A stretch of DNA of 34,568 bases. It comes from JAAOYC01 sp036481345 (GTDB lineage: Archaea > Nanobdellota > Nanobdellia > Woesearchaeales > WJKL01). The stretch lies in assembly GCA_036481345.1 (NCBI GenBank), contig JAZGHU010000019.1:1-34568 (forward strand). The letters run 5' to 3'. Below, piece by piece: positions 14,494 through 25,400 of this stretch. A model generated the notes under the pieces. It did no database searches. It was not told the DNA's origin and was given only the letters and a program-made list of their open reading frames with translations. Both the position numbers and the translations under genes were made by a program. The first letter of the stretch is position 1; each line of letters begins with the position of its first letter.

Positions 14494-14503
14494 TTTATAT
14501 AAA
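14494..14503 (+). promoter_or_regulatory. TATA box of the 14531 surface-protein gene
   Basis: TTTATATAAA is centred about 33 nt before the ATG at 14531, after a T-rich terminator-like run at 14471-14485. Confidence 0.45.
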
Positions 14504-14530
14504 TTAAAAGCCTATATAATAATAGGGAGT

Positions 14531-17500
14531 ATGAAAAAAAAACTTGTGTGGGGGTTAGTTGGACTTCTTTTCTTCAGTTTAATAATCAATTTTGCTAGTG
14601 CTGGAATATGCAGCAGCAATATAATTTCTGTTAAAAATAATGTTTGCAACGGAGAATTTGTTGATATTGTGGTAAATGGAACTTATTATCTAGATGCTAA
14701 TGAAATAATATGGTGTGCATCTAATTTTGGGTGGGTTGATCTAAACATAGATCTATGGGAAGAAGACTCTGGGCTTGATGATTATATAGCAGGCGTATCT
14801 ACTCAATTTAAAGCTTCAGAAAGTCCAATATTTTGCGAATATGTTAGATATGAATACACTTTTAATAAGGATATAGGATATCTTGCAGGAGGTATTGAAG
14901 GAGACACAATTGAATTATTTGCTGACATAGAAATAATCAATGGCCCTGAAAATCAAAACTGCATTACTTTAGTAGAAACTGTTGATATAATCAATGGACA
15001 ATGCAGTTCTGGATCTTGCTGTAATCCATCAACATGTAATTTTGAATCATCCAGCCAAAAATGTGCAGAAGATGTTTATCCTGATTATGGTTGTATAGGG
15101 GGGACGTCTCTAGGAGATGATGTATGGGTTCAACATCAAGATAGATATTGTACTGGGGCCAGTTCTTCTTGCGATGGAAATTTACAATGGGACAACACAT
15201 GGTCTGTATGGGACAACTGCAATCCAGATGAAGTTTGTGTTCCAGGAAATCCTTCTTGCCAAAGCACAACATGCACTTCTAATTCTGACTGCGGAACAGA
15301 TGATTGGCTCAGCAATAAATATTGTAATAGTAATGATGTATGGGATACTTATAGAACATACACATGCAATGATCCGGGCCAGCCAACTTCTTTTTGCTCA
15401 CATGTTGACAATAATCAAATGAAATATGATTGTGGAGCTGAAACATGTGTTAATGGATTATGTGGCAGTGTGCAATGTTATAATGATGCTGATTGCATTC
15501 CTGACAGTTGGGTTGGAGATCCTTGGTGTCAGACTGGAGATGTATGGCGAGATTGGAGAACTCGGAGATGTGCTAATCCTGGACAGTTAGATTCTTATTG
15601 TTGGAATGATGATGACGCACAATTAAAAGAAACCTGTCCAGATACATGTGCAAATGGAGCATGTGCTACAGGAGCAGCAGGATTTTTATGGTATTCTGAT
15701 TATGCTGGAAAAGATATAGATATAGTAACTACAGATGGAGAAATAGTTGATGAACTAGAACTTACAGGCAGTGGGGGGCTTACAGGAATGGCTTGGGATG
15801 GAACTTATTTGTGGGTTGCAGAAAAAGTTGGAAGTGCAGTTGATGATAAGATACATAAACTAACAGCAAAAGGGGATTTAATTGAAACAATTAATGTTGC
15901 AACAAAATGGATTGCAGACATAACATGGGATGGCAGCAACCTATGGGTTGTTGATTCAGATAGTTTTAATGGCAAAATCTATAAGATTACATCAACTGGA
16001 ACAATTATTGATACTATAAATTTGTCTGGCACTCGTGCTTGGGCAGCAGGGCTAACATGGGATGGAAATTATCTCTGGCTTTCTGATTATAGTTCTGGCA
16101 TATTTAAATATACTACAACAGGAACACAAGTAGAAGTTGTGCCAGGATATTATGGTTATTTTGATATACCTGATATTTATGGACTTGCCTGGGATGGAGC
16201 TTATTTATGGGGAACTGATTTTAATACCCACGAAGTATATAAGATTGATATCAATGACGGAAGTATAGTAAGTGAGTTTCCTTCATCTCTTTATTTTGCA
16301 AAAGGTCTGACATGGCAGCCCCTAACAGAGGTAATTGAATGTTATTTTGAATCTAATTGCGGAACAGACACATTAGTTGGAGATTTGTATTGCAGTACAG
16401 ATGATATTTATCAGGATTTTAGAGATTGGACTTGCAATAATCCTGCCGCATACAATTCTGCATGTACTCAAATTGATACTTCACAGAAAGTAGAAGAATG
16501 CGGAGAAGATAATTGCACTCTTTGGAGAAATAATTATTGTAAAAACGAAGATGTTTATCATGATAGGATCTGTTATGATCGCGGCTGCTTAAGCAGTTCT
16601 TGTTTTGGAAATGTTTATGCTGATGAAGAACTAGTAGAAAATTGCACTGTTACTTGTAGAAACGGAAGCTGCAGCGGTGTTTTATGTTATACTGATACAG
16701 AATGCGGAGAAAACACAATAACCAACCATTATTGTAATGGCAGCACTGTTTGGGAAACGCATAAAAATTATACTTGCTACAATCCTGGAACAGTCAGCTC
16801 TTACTGCGACTCTCTTGATTATAATGAATCAGTGTTAACTTGTGACAATAGTTGTCAATCAGGCGCATGTGTTGAAAATGGCTATCTATGGCTTGTAAAT
16901 AATTATCAAGATAAGATACACAAAATGACAACAAATGGTTCTATTATAAAAAGTATTGATACTCCAAATATCAGTCCACAAGGTTTAACATGGGACGGAA
17001 CCTATCTCTGGCATGCTGATGATTTTGCTAATAAAATATATCAATTAACTACAAATGGAGATATTATAAGTAGTTTTGATTCTCCAGGACCAGATTCTTC
17101 TGGGCTAACATGGGACGGAACCTATCTCTGGCATGCAGATTCTAGTCAGGATAAAATATACAAACTAACAACAACAGGAACAGTAGTTGACAGTTTTAAT
17201 ATTCCTGGAACCAATCCTAGTGATCTAACTTGGGATGGCACATATCTTTGGCATGCAGATCCTAGTCAACGTAGGATATACAAACTAACAACAACAGGAA
17301 CAGTAGTTGACAGCTTTTTAACTCCTACTATTTTAGAGGAGGGTTTAACATGGGATGGAAATTATCTTTGGGTTGCAGATGATGGACAAGAAAAAGTGTA
17401 TAAGCTAATGACAGATGGTACTATTCTATATAGTTTTGATCATTCCAATGGTTGGCTTTATGGTTTAGCATGGCAACCAAAATCAGAAGAGATTGAATGT

Positions 17501-18859
17501 TATTTTGAATCTGATTGTGGAGATGATGGATTATTTGGAGATCCTTGGTGCAGCAGTTGGGGAAATGATGTTTATCAAAAATCAAGAGATTATACTTGTT
17601 ATAATGCAGGAACAAATTCCTCTTATTGCAATTATACAGAAATAGAAATATTAAAGGACTCCTGCTCAACTGAAGAAACTTGTTATAATGGAAGCTGTAT
17701 GATTGTTATCTGTTCAAAGGACTTGGATTGTGGAATGGACAAGTGGATAGGTCAACCATACTGCAATGGAGATTGGGTGTGGCAGTATTGGAAAAATCAT
17801 AAATGCAATAACCCTGGAACCGACGATTCATATTGTACACATACAGAAAACCAAGCAGTAAAACATCCTTGTTCTGATAGCTGTTTAAATGGAGCTTGTA
17901 TTAATATTGAGTGTTATTCAGATGATGAGTGCGGAAATAATAAATGGATGGGGAATAGATATTGTAAAAATGAGGATGTTTATCAAGAATATAAAAGATA
18001 TAAATGTTATAATGATGGGACAAATTCTTCTTATTGTGATTCTTCTATAAATGAAAAAAGAAGAAAAGATTGTGATTCTAGTTGTTCAGAAGGAGTTTGT
18101 GTAGATAGTTCCTCTATTAATTGTTATAATAATGCTGACTGTGGAACAGATGGCTATGTTGGAAGCAGTTATTGTTATGCAGCAGATGTTTGGCAGACTT
18201 ATAAGATGTATTCCTGTAATAATCCTGGAACAAGCAATTCTTATTGTAGTTATAGTGATGATGAACAGATCGCTGATGATTGTGCAGATGGAATAGCTGA
18301 TTGTTTAGCAGGAGCTTGCCATAATATATCATGTACTGTTGATTCTGATTGTGGAAATGATTATTGGGTTGGAGACCCTTACTGCATGGCATATAATGTT
18401 TATCAGGAATTTAGAGATATGTCTTGTACTTTTAATTCTTGCAGTTATACAGATATAATCACTTTAAAAGAAGACTGTGTTGATACTTGTTCTAATGGAA
18501 TATGTGTTGATGATACTGGAACAGGCAGTGGAGAAGCAGATTTAGAAGTTAGTTATTTTACTGTCCAATATCCTGATAATCCTATTGCAGGAAATCCCGT
18601 AACTCTTGCATTTAATCTACAGAATATTGGAAATATTACTTTAGATGATATTGAATGGGAATTGACAACTGGAAGTGGTTCTATTATCAGGGGTTTTGTC
18701 AATAACATAGATGCTGGAAAAGGAAGAATTATCTCAAGAAAAACTACATACTCTGCTTCTGGAACTTATTATGCTTATGCTATTGTTGATCCTAACTCAA
18801 AGATTACTGAAAATAATAAAGATAATAATCAAGAAGATTTGATTGTGGTGATATCATGA
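14531..18859 (+). CDS. Giant secreted beta-propeller / 8-Cys-module / CARDB protein
   Basis: This 1442-residue protein has a signal peptide (about 1-24) and a beta-rich N-terminal domain. Two 8-Cys modules follow (about 248-378), then a propeller (about 384-596), more 8-Cys modules (about 604-780), a second propeller (about 784-982), five 8-Cys modules (about 990-1325) and a C-terminal CARDB domain (about 1335-1442). Propeller units carry GLTWDGTYLWHAD; the second array repeats every 40 residues and contains exact DNA duplications. CARDB domains are cell-surface adhesion modules with conserved DPxxxIxExNxxNN near the end. No membrane anchor is visible, so it is secreted or held non-covalently. 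An adhesin or substrate-binding role is inferred. The stop overlaps the next ATG (ATGA). Confidence 0.85.
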   Translation: MKKKLVWGLVGLLFFSLIINFASAGICSSNIISVKNNVCNGEFVDIVVNGTYYLDANEIIWCASNFGWVDLNIDLWEEDSGLDDYIAGVSTQFKASESPIFCEYVRYEYTFNKDIGYLAGGIEGDTIELFADIEIINGPENQNCITLVETVDIINGQCSSGSCCNPSTCNFESSSQKCAEDVYPDYGCIGGTSLGDDVWVQHQDRYCTGASSSCDGNLQWDNTWSVWDNCNPDEVCVPGNPSCQSTTCTSNSDCGTDDWLSNKYCNSNDVWDTYRTYTCNDPGQPTSFCSHVDNNQMKYDCGAETCVNGLCGSVQCYNDADCIPDSWVGDPWCQTGDVWRDWRTRRCANPGQLDSYCWNDDDAQLKETCPDTCANGACATGAAGFLWYSDYAGKDIDIVTTDGEIVDELELTGSGGLTGMAWDGTYLWVAEKVGSAVDDKIHKLTAKGDLIETINVATKWIADITWDGSNLWVVDSDSFNGKIYKITSTGTIIDTINLSGTRAWAAGLTWDGNYLWLSDYSSGIFKYTTTGTQVEVVPGYYGYFDIPDIYGLAWDGAYLWGTDFNTHEVYKIDINDGSIVSEFPSSLYFAKGLTWQPLTEVIECYFESNCGTDTLVGDLYCSTDDIYQDFRDWTCNNPAAYNSACTQIDTSQKVEECGEDNCTLWRNNYCKNEDVYHDRICYDRGCLSSSCFGNVYADEELVENCTVTCRNGSCSGVLCYTDTECGENTITNHYCNGSTVWETHKNYTCYNPGTVSSYCDSLDYNESVLTCDNSCQSGACVENGYLWLVNNYQDKIHKMTTNGSIIKSIDTPNISPQGLTWDGTYLWHADDFANKIYQLTTNGDIISSFDSPGPDSSGLTWDGTYLWHADSSQDKIYKLTTTGTVVDSFNIPGTNPSDLTWDGTYLWHADPSQRRIYKLTTTGTVVDSFLTPTILEEGLTWDGNYLWVADDGQEKVYKLMTDGTILYSFDHSNGWLYGLAWQPKSEEIECYFESDCGDDGLFGDPWCSSWGNDVYQKSRDYTCYNAGTNSSYCNYTEIEILKDSCSTEETCYNGSCMIVICSKDLDCGMDKWIGQPYCNGDWVWQYWKNHKCNNPGTDDSYCTHTENQAVKHPCSDSCLNGACINIECYSDDECGNNKWMGNRYCKNEDVYQEYKRYKCYNDGTNSSYCDSSINEKRRKDCDSSCSEGVCVDSSSINCYNNADCGTDGYVGSSYCYAADVWQTYKMYSCNNPGTSNSYCSYSDDEQIADDCADGIADCLAGACHNISCTVDSDCGNDYWVGDPYCMAYNVYQEFRDMSCTFNSCSYTDIITLKEDCVDTCSNGICVDDTGTGSGEADLEVSYFTVQYPDNPIAGNPVTLAFNLQNIGNITLDDIEWELTTGSGSIIRGFVNNIDAGKGRIISRKTTYSASGTYYAYAIVDPNSKITENNKDNNQEDLIVVIS
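15272..15664 (+). repeat. 8-Cys modules 1-2
   Basis: Two consecutive modules of about 65 residues, each with eight cysteines. The order is Cys, DC(G), (Y/W)C before DVW, C before (N/D)PG, SxC, then three Cys ending in NGxC. They precede the first propeller. Confidence 0.75.
15680..16318 (+). repeat. Beta-propeller array 1 (TWDGxYLW blades)
   Basis: Blades centre on MAWDGTYLWVAE, ITWDGSNLWVVD, LTWDGNYLWLSD and LAWDGAYLWGTD, closing with LTWQP. Spacing varies, so this array is older or more diverged than the second. Confidence 0.7.
16340..16870 (+). repeat. 8-Cys modules 3-4 with an irregular middle
   Basis: Module 3 starts at IECYFESNC and is interrupted by extra Cys-containing sequence (CTLWRNNYC to SSSCFG) before its ending RNGSC. 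Module 4 is regular and ends QSGAC just before the second propeller. Confidence 0.65.
16880..17478 (+). repeat. Beta-propeller array 2, 120-bp tandem repeat
   Basis: Units repeat in exact 120-base register. 16986-17016 is identical to 17106-17136, and 17156-17193 is identical to 17276-17313. Each unit encodes one 40-residue blade with TWDGxYLWHAD and a YKLTTTGTVVDSF-type strand. Confidence 0.8.
17498..18505 (+). repeat. 8-Cys modules 5-9
   Basis: Five consecutive modules of about 65-70 residues. The last lacks the central PG-x-x-SYC part in its usual form, having CTFNSCSY instead. They lead directly to the CARDB domain. Confidence 0.75.
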
Positions 18860-19287
18860 AAAAAACACTTGTTTCAATAATTGCCACTGCTTTATTAGCA
18901 TATGGTGGTTGTGGTGGAAGTAGCGGAAGCCATGGAAGCAGTGCTAATTATGCAACTGAACAGCAAGGAGATATAGAAATTAAGAAAAAATTAGAAGAAT
19001 ATTTATCTAATAATGAGATTGACTGGTTTGAGCTAAATTATATTTATGATATTTATGATAATGGATTAGGACAGTTTGTAGAAATTCCTGTAGATGCTGC
19101 TTTTTTTATTGGAGGAAAATATTATGCTTTATGGCATATTGGGGATGAAGGAGATTTAACTTACTTTAAATCATTACTAAATGCTGATGGTTATGATTGG
19201 ATTCAAATAAATCATTGTTCTCTTGAAGAAGTTGCTACTATAATGGATTACATCAAAAATAATGGTTGGCAGCAAGGAGAATATTAA
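18856..19287 (+). CDS. Small putative lipoprotein, translationally coupled to the propeller protein
   Basis: The 143-residue protein has a signal (TLVSIIATALLAYGGC) with a slightly unusual lipobox (YGGC, Cys19), then a Gly/Ser/His-rich flexible spacer. A compact acidic domain of about 100 residues follows, with DWFELNYIYDIYDNG, a PVDAAFFIGGKYYALWHIG strand pair and a C-terminal helix ending NNGWQQGEY. I do not recognise the domain. The ATG overlaps the stop of the giant propeller protein (ATGA), so both are made together. A partner or surface tether for that protein is a reasonable inference, since the large protein has no anchor of its own. Confidence 0.65.
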   Translation: MKKTLVSIIATALLAYGGCGGSSGSHGSSANYATEQQGDIEIKKKLEEYLSNNEIDWFELNYIYDIYDNGLGQFVEIPVDAAFFIGGKYYALWHIGDEGDLTYFKSLLNADGYDWIQINHCSLEEVATIMDYIKNNGWQQGEY

Positions 19288-19300
19288 ATACCAAAAGCCT

Positions 19301-19329
19301 TTTTAAATAAAAATAGTAATCTTTATAAA
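19301..19329 (+). promoter_or_regulatory. TATA-like elements of the protease gene
   Basis: TTTTTAAATA (19301-19310) and TTTATAAAG (19322-19330) are two TATA-like sequences in tandem. Either would give a leader of roughly 120-140 nt before the coding start near 19471, unusually long for this window. Confidence 0.4.
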
Positions 19330-19357
19330 GAAATAAGACATATATAGAATATATACC

Positions 19358-19404
19358 AGAGGTGTATAGGTAAGAAACTGATAACTCCTATGACACAGAC
19401 CTCT
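19358..19404 (+). promoter_or_regulatory. Predicted leader hairpin upstream of the protease gene
   Basis: AGAGGT (19358-19363) pairs with ACCTCT (19399-19404), and TATAGG (19365-19370) with CCTATG (19387-19392, one G-U pair). The hairpin would sequester a GGT-rich segment in the leader. The loop is 16 bases. Structure is plausible; function unknown. Confidence 0.35.
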
Positions 19405-19419
19405 AGTTAGTGACGTTCT

Positions 19420-22400
19420 TTGACATTAAAGCAAGTATTTAGTTTAAAATCCAATCACGGGGGTGATCCAATAAAAGACACCAACAAGAGGTTTTTAGCT
19501 GTAATAGTTTGTTTCTTATTCTTGGTAGGGATGGTGCCCCAAAATTTTGCTGCTTCTGCAAATGATTTAAGATTCACAAAAAAACAGATAGATAAACTAC
19601 ACCCTTCTTTGCAAAAAAGATTTAGTGCTAATCCTGATGAAACTATAACTGTACTTGTTCAGAAGAAAGAAGGTGGCTTTATCAAGAGCTTATTTGGGGG
19701 ATCGGCAAAAAAAGATATTGAAAAAAAGATTTCTAAAAAAGTTAACAGAGAAACTAATAATTATGTTGCAGTTGAGATATCTATTGATGATTTAATAGGA
19801 TTAACTGAAAGTGGCTCTGTTGGAGCTATTTATATTGATCATGAATATAGTGTTTTATTAGATGAAAGTGTTCCTGCAATGAATGCAGACACTGCTTGGA
19901 ATTTGGGCTATGATGGAACAGGCATTAAAGTTGCTGTTCTAGACACTGGAATAGATTATACTAATGATGCTTTCCAAGATAGAGTAATATTGTCAGAAGT
20001 ATTCACAGGAGAAGATCATTCTATTGACATGCATGGACACGGAACTCATGTTGCTGGAATTGTTGCTGGAAATGGAAACTATGTTGGAGTTGCTCCTGAT
20101 GCTAATCTGATGAATGCAAAAGTTCTTTATGATGATGGAAGTGGAACATCTTCCTCAATAATAGCTGGAATAGAATGGGCTGTTGCTAATGGAGCAGATG
20201 TTATTTCTTTAAGTGTTGGATCTCCTATTGGAGAACAAGACGATCCTGTAAACCTTGCTTTACAGAATGCTATTAATAGTGGTATTGTTGTTGTAGTTGC
20301 TTCTGGAAACTATGGTCCTTGTTCAGGAAAATCATTTGAAGGGGTTGCAAGTCCTGGAAATTATGAAGAAGTAATTTCAGTTGGAGCTGTAGATGAAAGT
20401 GGAAGCTGGGCTTGTTTTTCTTCAGGAGAAGATTTTGGAGATTATATTAAACCAGATATTGTAGCTCCTGGAGTAGGCATTATATCTTATTATAAAGATG
20501 GGCTTTACAAGTCAATGAGTGGAACTTCAATGTCCACACCCCATATAGCAGGAGTTGCTGCTTTATTATTAGAAGAGGATTCAACTTTGAACCACTATTC
20601 TGTTAAGAATTTATTAGAATCAAATGCTGTTGATTTAGGTGAAAGTGGAAAAGATATCAAATTTGGAAGTGGTTTTGTAGATATAGGAATTCTATTTGGA
20701 GGTACTTCAGATAATGAAACACAAGAAGACCCTATTAATGAAACTAGTGATGAAAATGATACAATTGAATCTTATGATGGATTTTATGTTACAGTTCCTA
20801 TTAATTTAAGTAATATAGATAATTCATTTGTTGATCAAAATGAAGCATCTACTCAAGAAGTTGTTTCTGATCTAGGAATTCCGTCTGAAGTTAAAATTAA
20901 AATGAGGGATTCTGCTGTATCTGTTGTTTCAGATGGACCTTCGCCTGTAGAGACAAATGAATATGAAGTTCTTGGTGAAATTTCTGGATCAGGTGTGATT
21001 GATTATGATGATGATTATACATACAGCACAGGAGGAAGTGATGATGGGGTTGTTTGGGGTGGATCTTATTTAGATGTAGGATTAGATAGTGAGGAATCTA
21101 GCACAATGGTTATCTGTTGGGATTGGTGTGATGATGGAACATGGGATCATTGTTATGCTGATACTTTGAGTGATCTTCAAGATTGTTGGAGTCAATCTTC
21201 TGTATTATATAATATTTGCAGTACTCCTGATTCTTGTTGGTATGGAGATATGGACTATGATCACGAAATAGATACTGGAAGTTCAGGAGATAGATGGAAA
21301 TGTCAAGTTGATGCAAGATATTATCTTAATTGTGGTGGTTCTAGTTATGATTGGTCTGAAGTTAATAATGAACCTTATTATGTAATTTCTCCAAGACAAT
21401 ATAAATGTACAGATCAAACATCTGGAGGGACTTATAGGGATGCAGGACATTTTGAATCTACTATAGTCTATCTTTTTGAGACAGGTATGAGTTGTGGTGG
21501 CGATTGGGTCTGTGATGAAGGAAAAGATGATAGTAAAGCTAGCTTTGGATCTTCTGGAACTTCAACACCTGATGAGCCTTGTTCTTTGCCTGATGAAAAA
21601 GGAGATTGTGATAGCGATAGCGATTGTTTTTCAGGTTCTCATTGTTCATGTGTAGGTACTTGTTCATGGGATCCTGCAACAGACTATTGCTGTCCAGATG
21701 GAGAAGATTGGCTTGGATCCAGCTGTGGAGTTAATTACGAATGTACTTCAGATTCAGATTGCGAATCTTATGAAAAATGTTCAAGCAGCAACACATGTGT
21801 AGATAAAACTTGCGATGATTATAGTGGCACTGTTGCTAGCTGTAATTTAGCCACTTATTTATTAGGAAATACATACTGTTCTCCATCTGAACCCGATGGA
21901 GACCCTGTAAAATGTATGGCATATGGAAATAATTATTGTTATGGATATATTGATACCTGCACTAGCACTGAATATTGTGATGATCCTGTTATTGGAGGAT
22001 CTCAATGCTTCACTTATCCTTGTACTATAACATCTTCTTACTGGGATAAAAGCCAGGCTTTAGAAGGAGAACAAGTTAAATTAACAATTACAGGGCAGTA
22101 TTGCAGCAACTCTGATACAGCTAGAATAAAAATTCTAGAAGTTGATGAGATTTTTTCATCTGTTCAAGAAGAGAACTATACTCAGCAAGATTGGTTTGAT
22201 TGGCTTCCTGGAAATGATGATGGTGTTGCAGATCTTGGTGAAAAATATTTTTCAAATAACAAGATAGAAGTAAATTGGAATGCAGTTTATGTAACTGATT
22301 ATGATTCTCCATGGGATATCTATAGAATTGCTGCTGAAAATGATCACAGCAAGATCTACCAAGGAGATTTGATTATCAAGAAATGCTTTTCAGACTCTGA

Positions 22401-25400
22401 TTGCAGCGACGGCTCTTGGACAGGTTCAACATCTTGTTCAAATGGAAATGTGTATCAGGATTTCCAGTATGGTGACTGTGCTAGTGGAAGCTGCGGATAT
22501 GATGTGCAAAGCACACTAAAAGAAACATGCACAGACGGCTGTACTAGCGGAGTATGTGATACACCTATTTTAATTGATTTAGTAAGCTATGAATTATCAC
22601 CAACATTCCCTGTTCTTGAAAAAGGAGGAACATTTACTTTAAAATATAATATAAAAAATGATGGGAGTACTTCTGTTAAGGTTGGATTAGGTGCAACTAT
22701 AAGAGATTCTAGTAATAAAGAATATTATGATACAGTAAATGATAAAATAATTACTGCAAGCTCTGGAACTAATGAATACTCAAGAACATTTAAGATTCCA
22801 ACTGATGCTATCTTTGGAACATATGATGTGATATGGGGGATACACAATGTAAATGCAGCAAATGAATTTGATGGAGCAATTGAAATAACATCTTATACTA
22901 CTGAAATAGTCAATGTTGTGGGCTGTGATGATGGAATCTGTAATAATGGAGAAACTTACAGTTCTTGTCCTGCTGATTGTGTATTAGTTTGTGAATATCC
23001 ATATGGAACTTCTGCAGAATGTTCTTGTTATGATTTTGGTTGTAATAGTGGAGATACTTGTTCTAGTGTAGGACATGGAACTTGCATTGAAGAAGAGCAG
23101 CAGCAATGTGATAGGCTTCCAGATGGTTCTTCAGAATGGTGTCAATGTTCTTCAGATCCAGACTGCACTGTATATGATCCAGATACTTATTGTTCTTTTA
23201 CTCAAGATTATAGTAGATGCCTGCCTATTGATTATGTAGATCAATGCAGCACCATAGATGAACTAAGATGTATTGATAATAGTCTTTACAGATGTGAACA
23301 ACAAGAAAAATTCAAAGATTGGATGTTTGTAGAAGGGTGTTCTCTTGGAGAAATCTGCAGCAATGATGTGGGAGATTGTGTTATGTTGGGAGATTATGAT
23401 CTTGTTATTGACAATGCACCTTCAGGATTGATTGTAAATAAGCAACCAGACACTATTTTAGAAATCAATGTAAAAGTAAATGGGGTTCTTGCTCCAGGAA
23501 CAATACTTGAATATGATTCTGCTAATTTTGATCTAATTGAAGGAGATGCTTGTGCTGCTAATAATTTTGCTCAAGGAGATAATAAATGCTACTTCCTTGT
23601 TGATTCATTAAAAGGAAAATCATATGTATTCAAGTTTGGAGATGATGCTCAAAGAGTTAACACAGTTGGAAATGATGTTCATATTGCTTATCTTACTGAT
23701 GAAAAACAGATCAGAAGAAGATATAATGATGATAATGCGGTAGATTTGATGTTTGCAAAACTATATGAAGAATCTGCAGCAAATAATGGGGTTGTCCATA
23801 ATCTTGATGTTCAATTTGAATATTTGAATGAATATGATGCAGCTCATCCTTTTGATAAGGACTTTAAGTATTATTCTGAAGATAGATTATTCCCTAAGAT
23901 GATGGAGAATGAATATTCTGATCAAGTTTCTCTATTTGTTCAAGACCATCTAAGCTATGCGAGAAATGTAGTTGTTGTTGGAGATGATTATGTTGTTCCG
24001 CATAGACGGGATATCTATTCAATTAGAGCAGGGTCATTGCCAGCTTGGCTGCGTCCTTGGTATAATTCATTAAAATCAGATGCAAAATATCTGAATTGGG
24101 TTACAAAAGGGCTTGCATTATTCTCAATAGATGTTGGAGAGTATATGCCAGATGATCTAGTAGTTAAAACAATGTACACTGATCAGAATCTAGTGCAAAG
24201 ACAAGTAGAATATACTTACAGCAATTTGGATGAAATATTTAGAATTGATGAAGCTGCAAGAGGAAATGAAGTAAAGATTATTCTGCCTACTTCAGTCTCA
24301 GCAGATATGAGAACAGCTATTGAAAATCTGAAATCTCAGTTGATCAGTGAAATGTTGGTTGAGAAGATGGAGCACTTTGAAGAACTTCAAGGCTCAACAA
24401 TGAACTGCAATGATTTTCAGACATTTGATGATGCTTGGTTATTTGATCCATTGGATCTTCCGATAATTATAGGAACAATTGATACAAATCCTGCTTTAAA
24501 CTGTTATCCAATCTATTCAGCAGGATCAGAATTTGAAGATGTCATAAGCTTAGAACCAAGTGTATGGAATGGAAACGGTGCTTCAATTGTCATGAACACT
24601 GATAATCCTGATGTAGTGAATAGCTTTGCTAATTATATCATTGCTAATGATAATTGGAAAGATCTTCACGGAAGAGGATATATGTATTTCCATGACACTG
24701 TTACTGCAGTCTCTTTACTTTTGATTCCTGTTTCATTTGGAGCTAGTGCATGGGGCGGTGCTGCTGCGCGAGGTATTGTCCTTGCTGTTGACATAACTGT
24801 TTCAGCAGTTGATGCTTATGATCAATGCTATTACAGAGAAGGACAACTGCCTGATAGTGGAATGAAATGGGTTGGATGTGCTGCTTCAGCTGCACCGATC
24901 ATTTCATGGGGAGCTGGTAAGATTGTATCTAACATGAGGTTAGGCAAGTTGATGAAAGTAGCAGGAGAAGTTGCTGAAAATGCTGATGAAGCAGCAGAAT
25001 TCCAGCGAGCTGCCAGCAAGTTTATACGTTCATCTGAAACAGCAGCAGATGCTTTGAAAAAGATCCCTTCTGATAAATATGGAGACTTTGCAATAATGTT
25101 GTCTAGAGAGATGGCAAGTGAATCAGTTGATGAGTTTGGATCTCAATTTGCAAAATCATTATCAGAGGTTATAACTAAATCTAATCTTAAGAGGAGTGCT
25201 TTCAAAAACGGAGATGAATTAATAGATTTGATCGGAAAAACTGTGAAAAAACATGCAGATGAAGGAGATGAAGTCTTGGAAGCTATTGCTAAAATCATAA
25301 GCAAGAATTCTGATGAATCAACATCTATTTTAAAGTTAATCAAAGGGAGTGATGAAGTATGGAGTAAATCAGAATTAGAAAAATTAAATGAATTCAATGG

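Noticed and set aside
15117..15422. Plus-strand frame of 101 residues within the propeller protein gene
   Set aside because: A +1 shadow of Cys-module coding sequence without its own start signals.
16880..17478. 120-base periodic repeats as a possible CRISPR or satellite array
   Set aside because: Units are a multiple of three, stay in frame and encode propeller blades; no spacer structure exists.
19358..19410. Leader segment as a tRNA, a C/D-box RNA or a short upstream ORF (ATG 19390 to TAG 19410)
   Set aside because: There is no T-arm or anticodon geometry, CTGA/ATGA boxes are incomplete and wrongly spaced, and the six-codon frame has no ribosome-binding site at usable distance.
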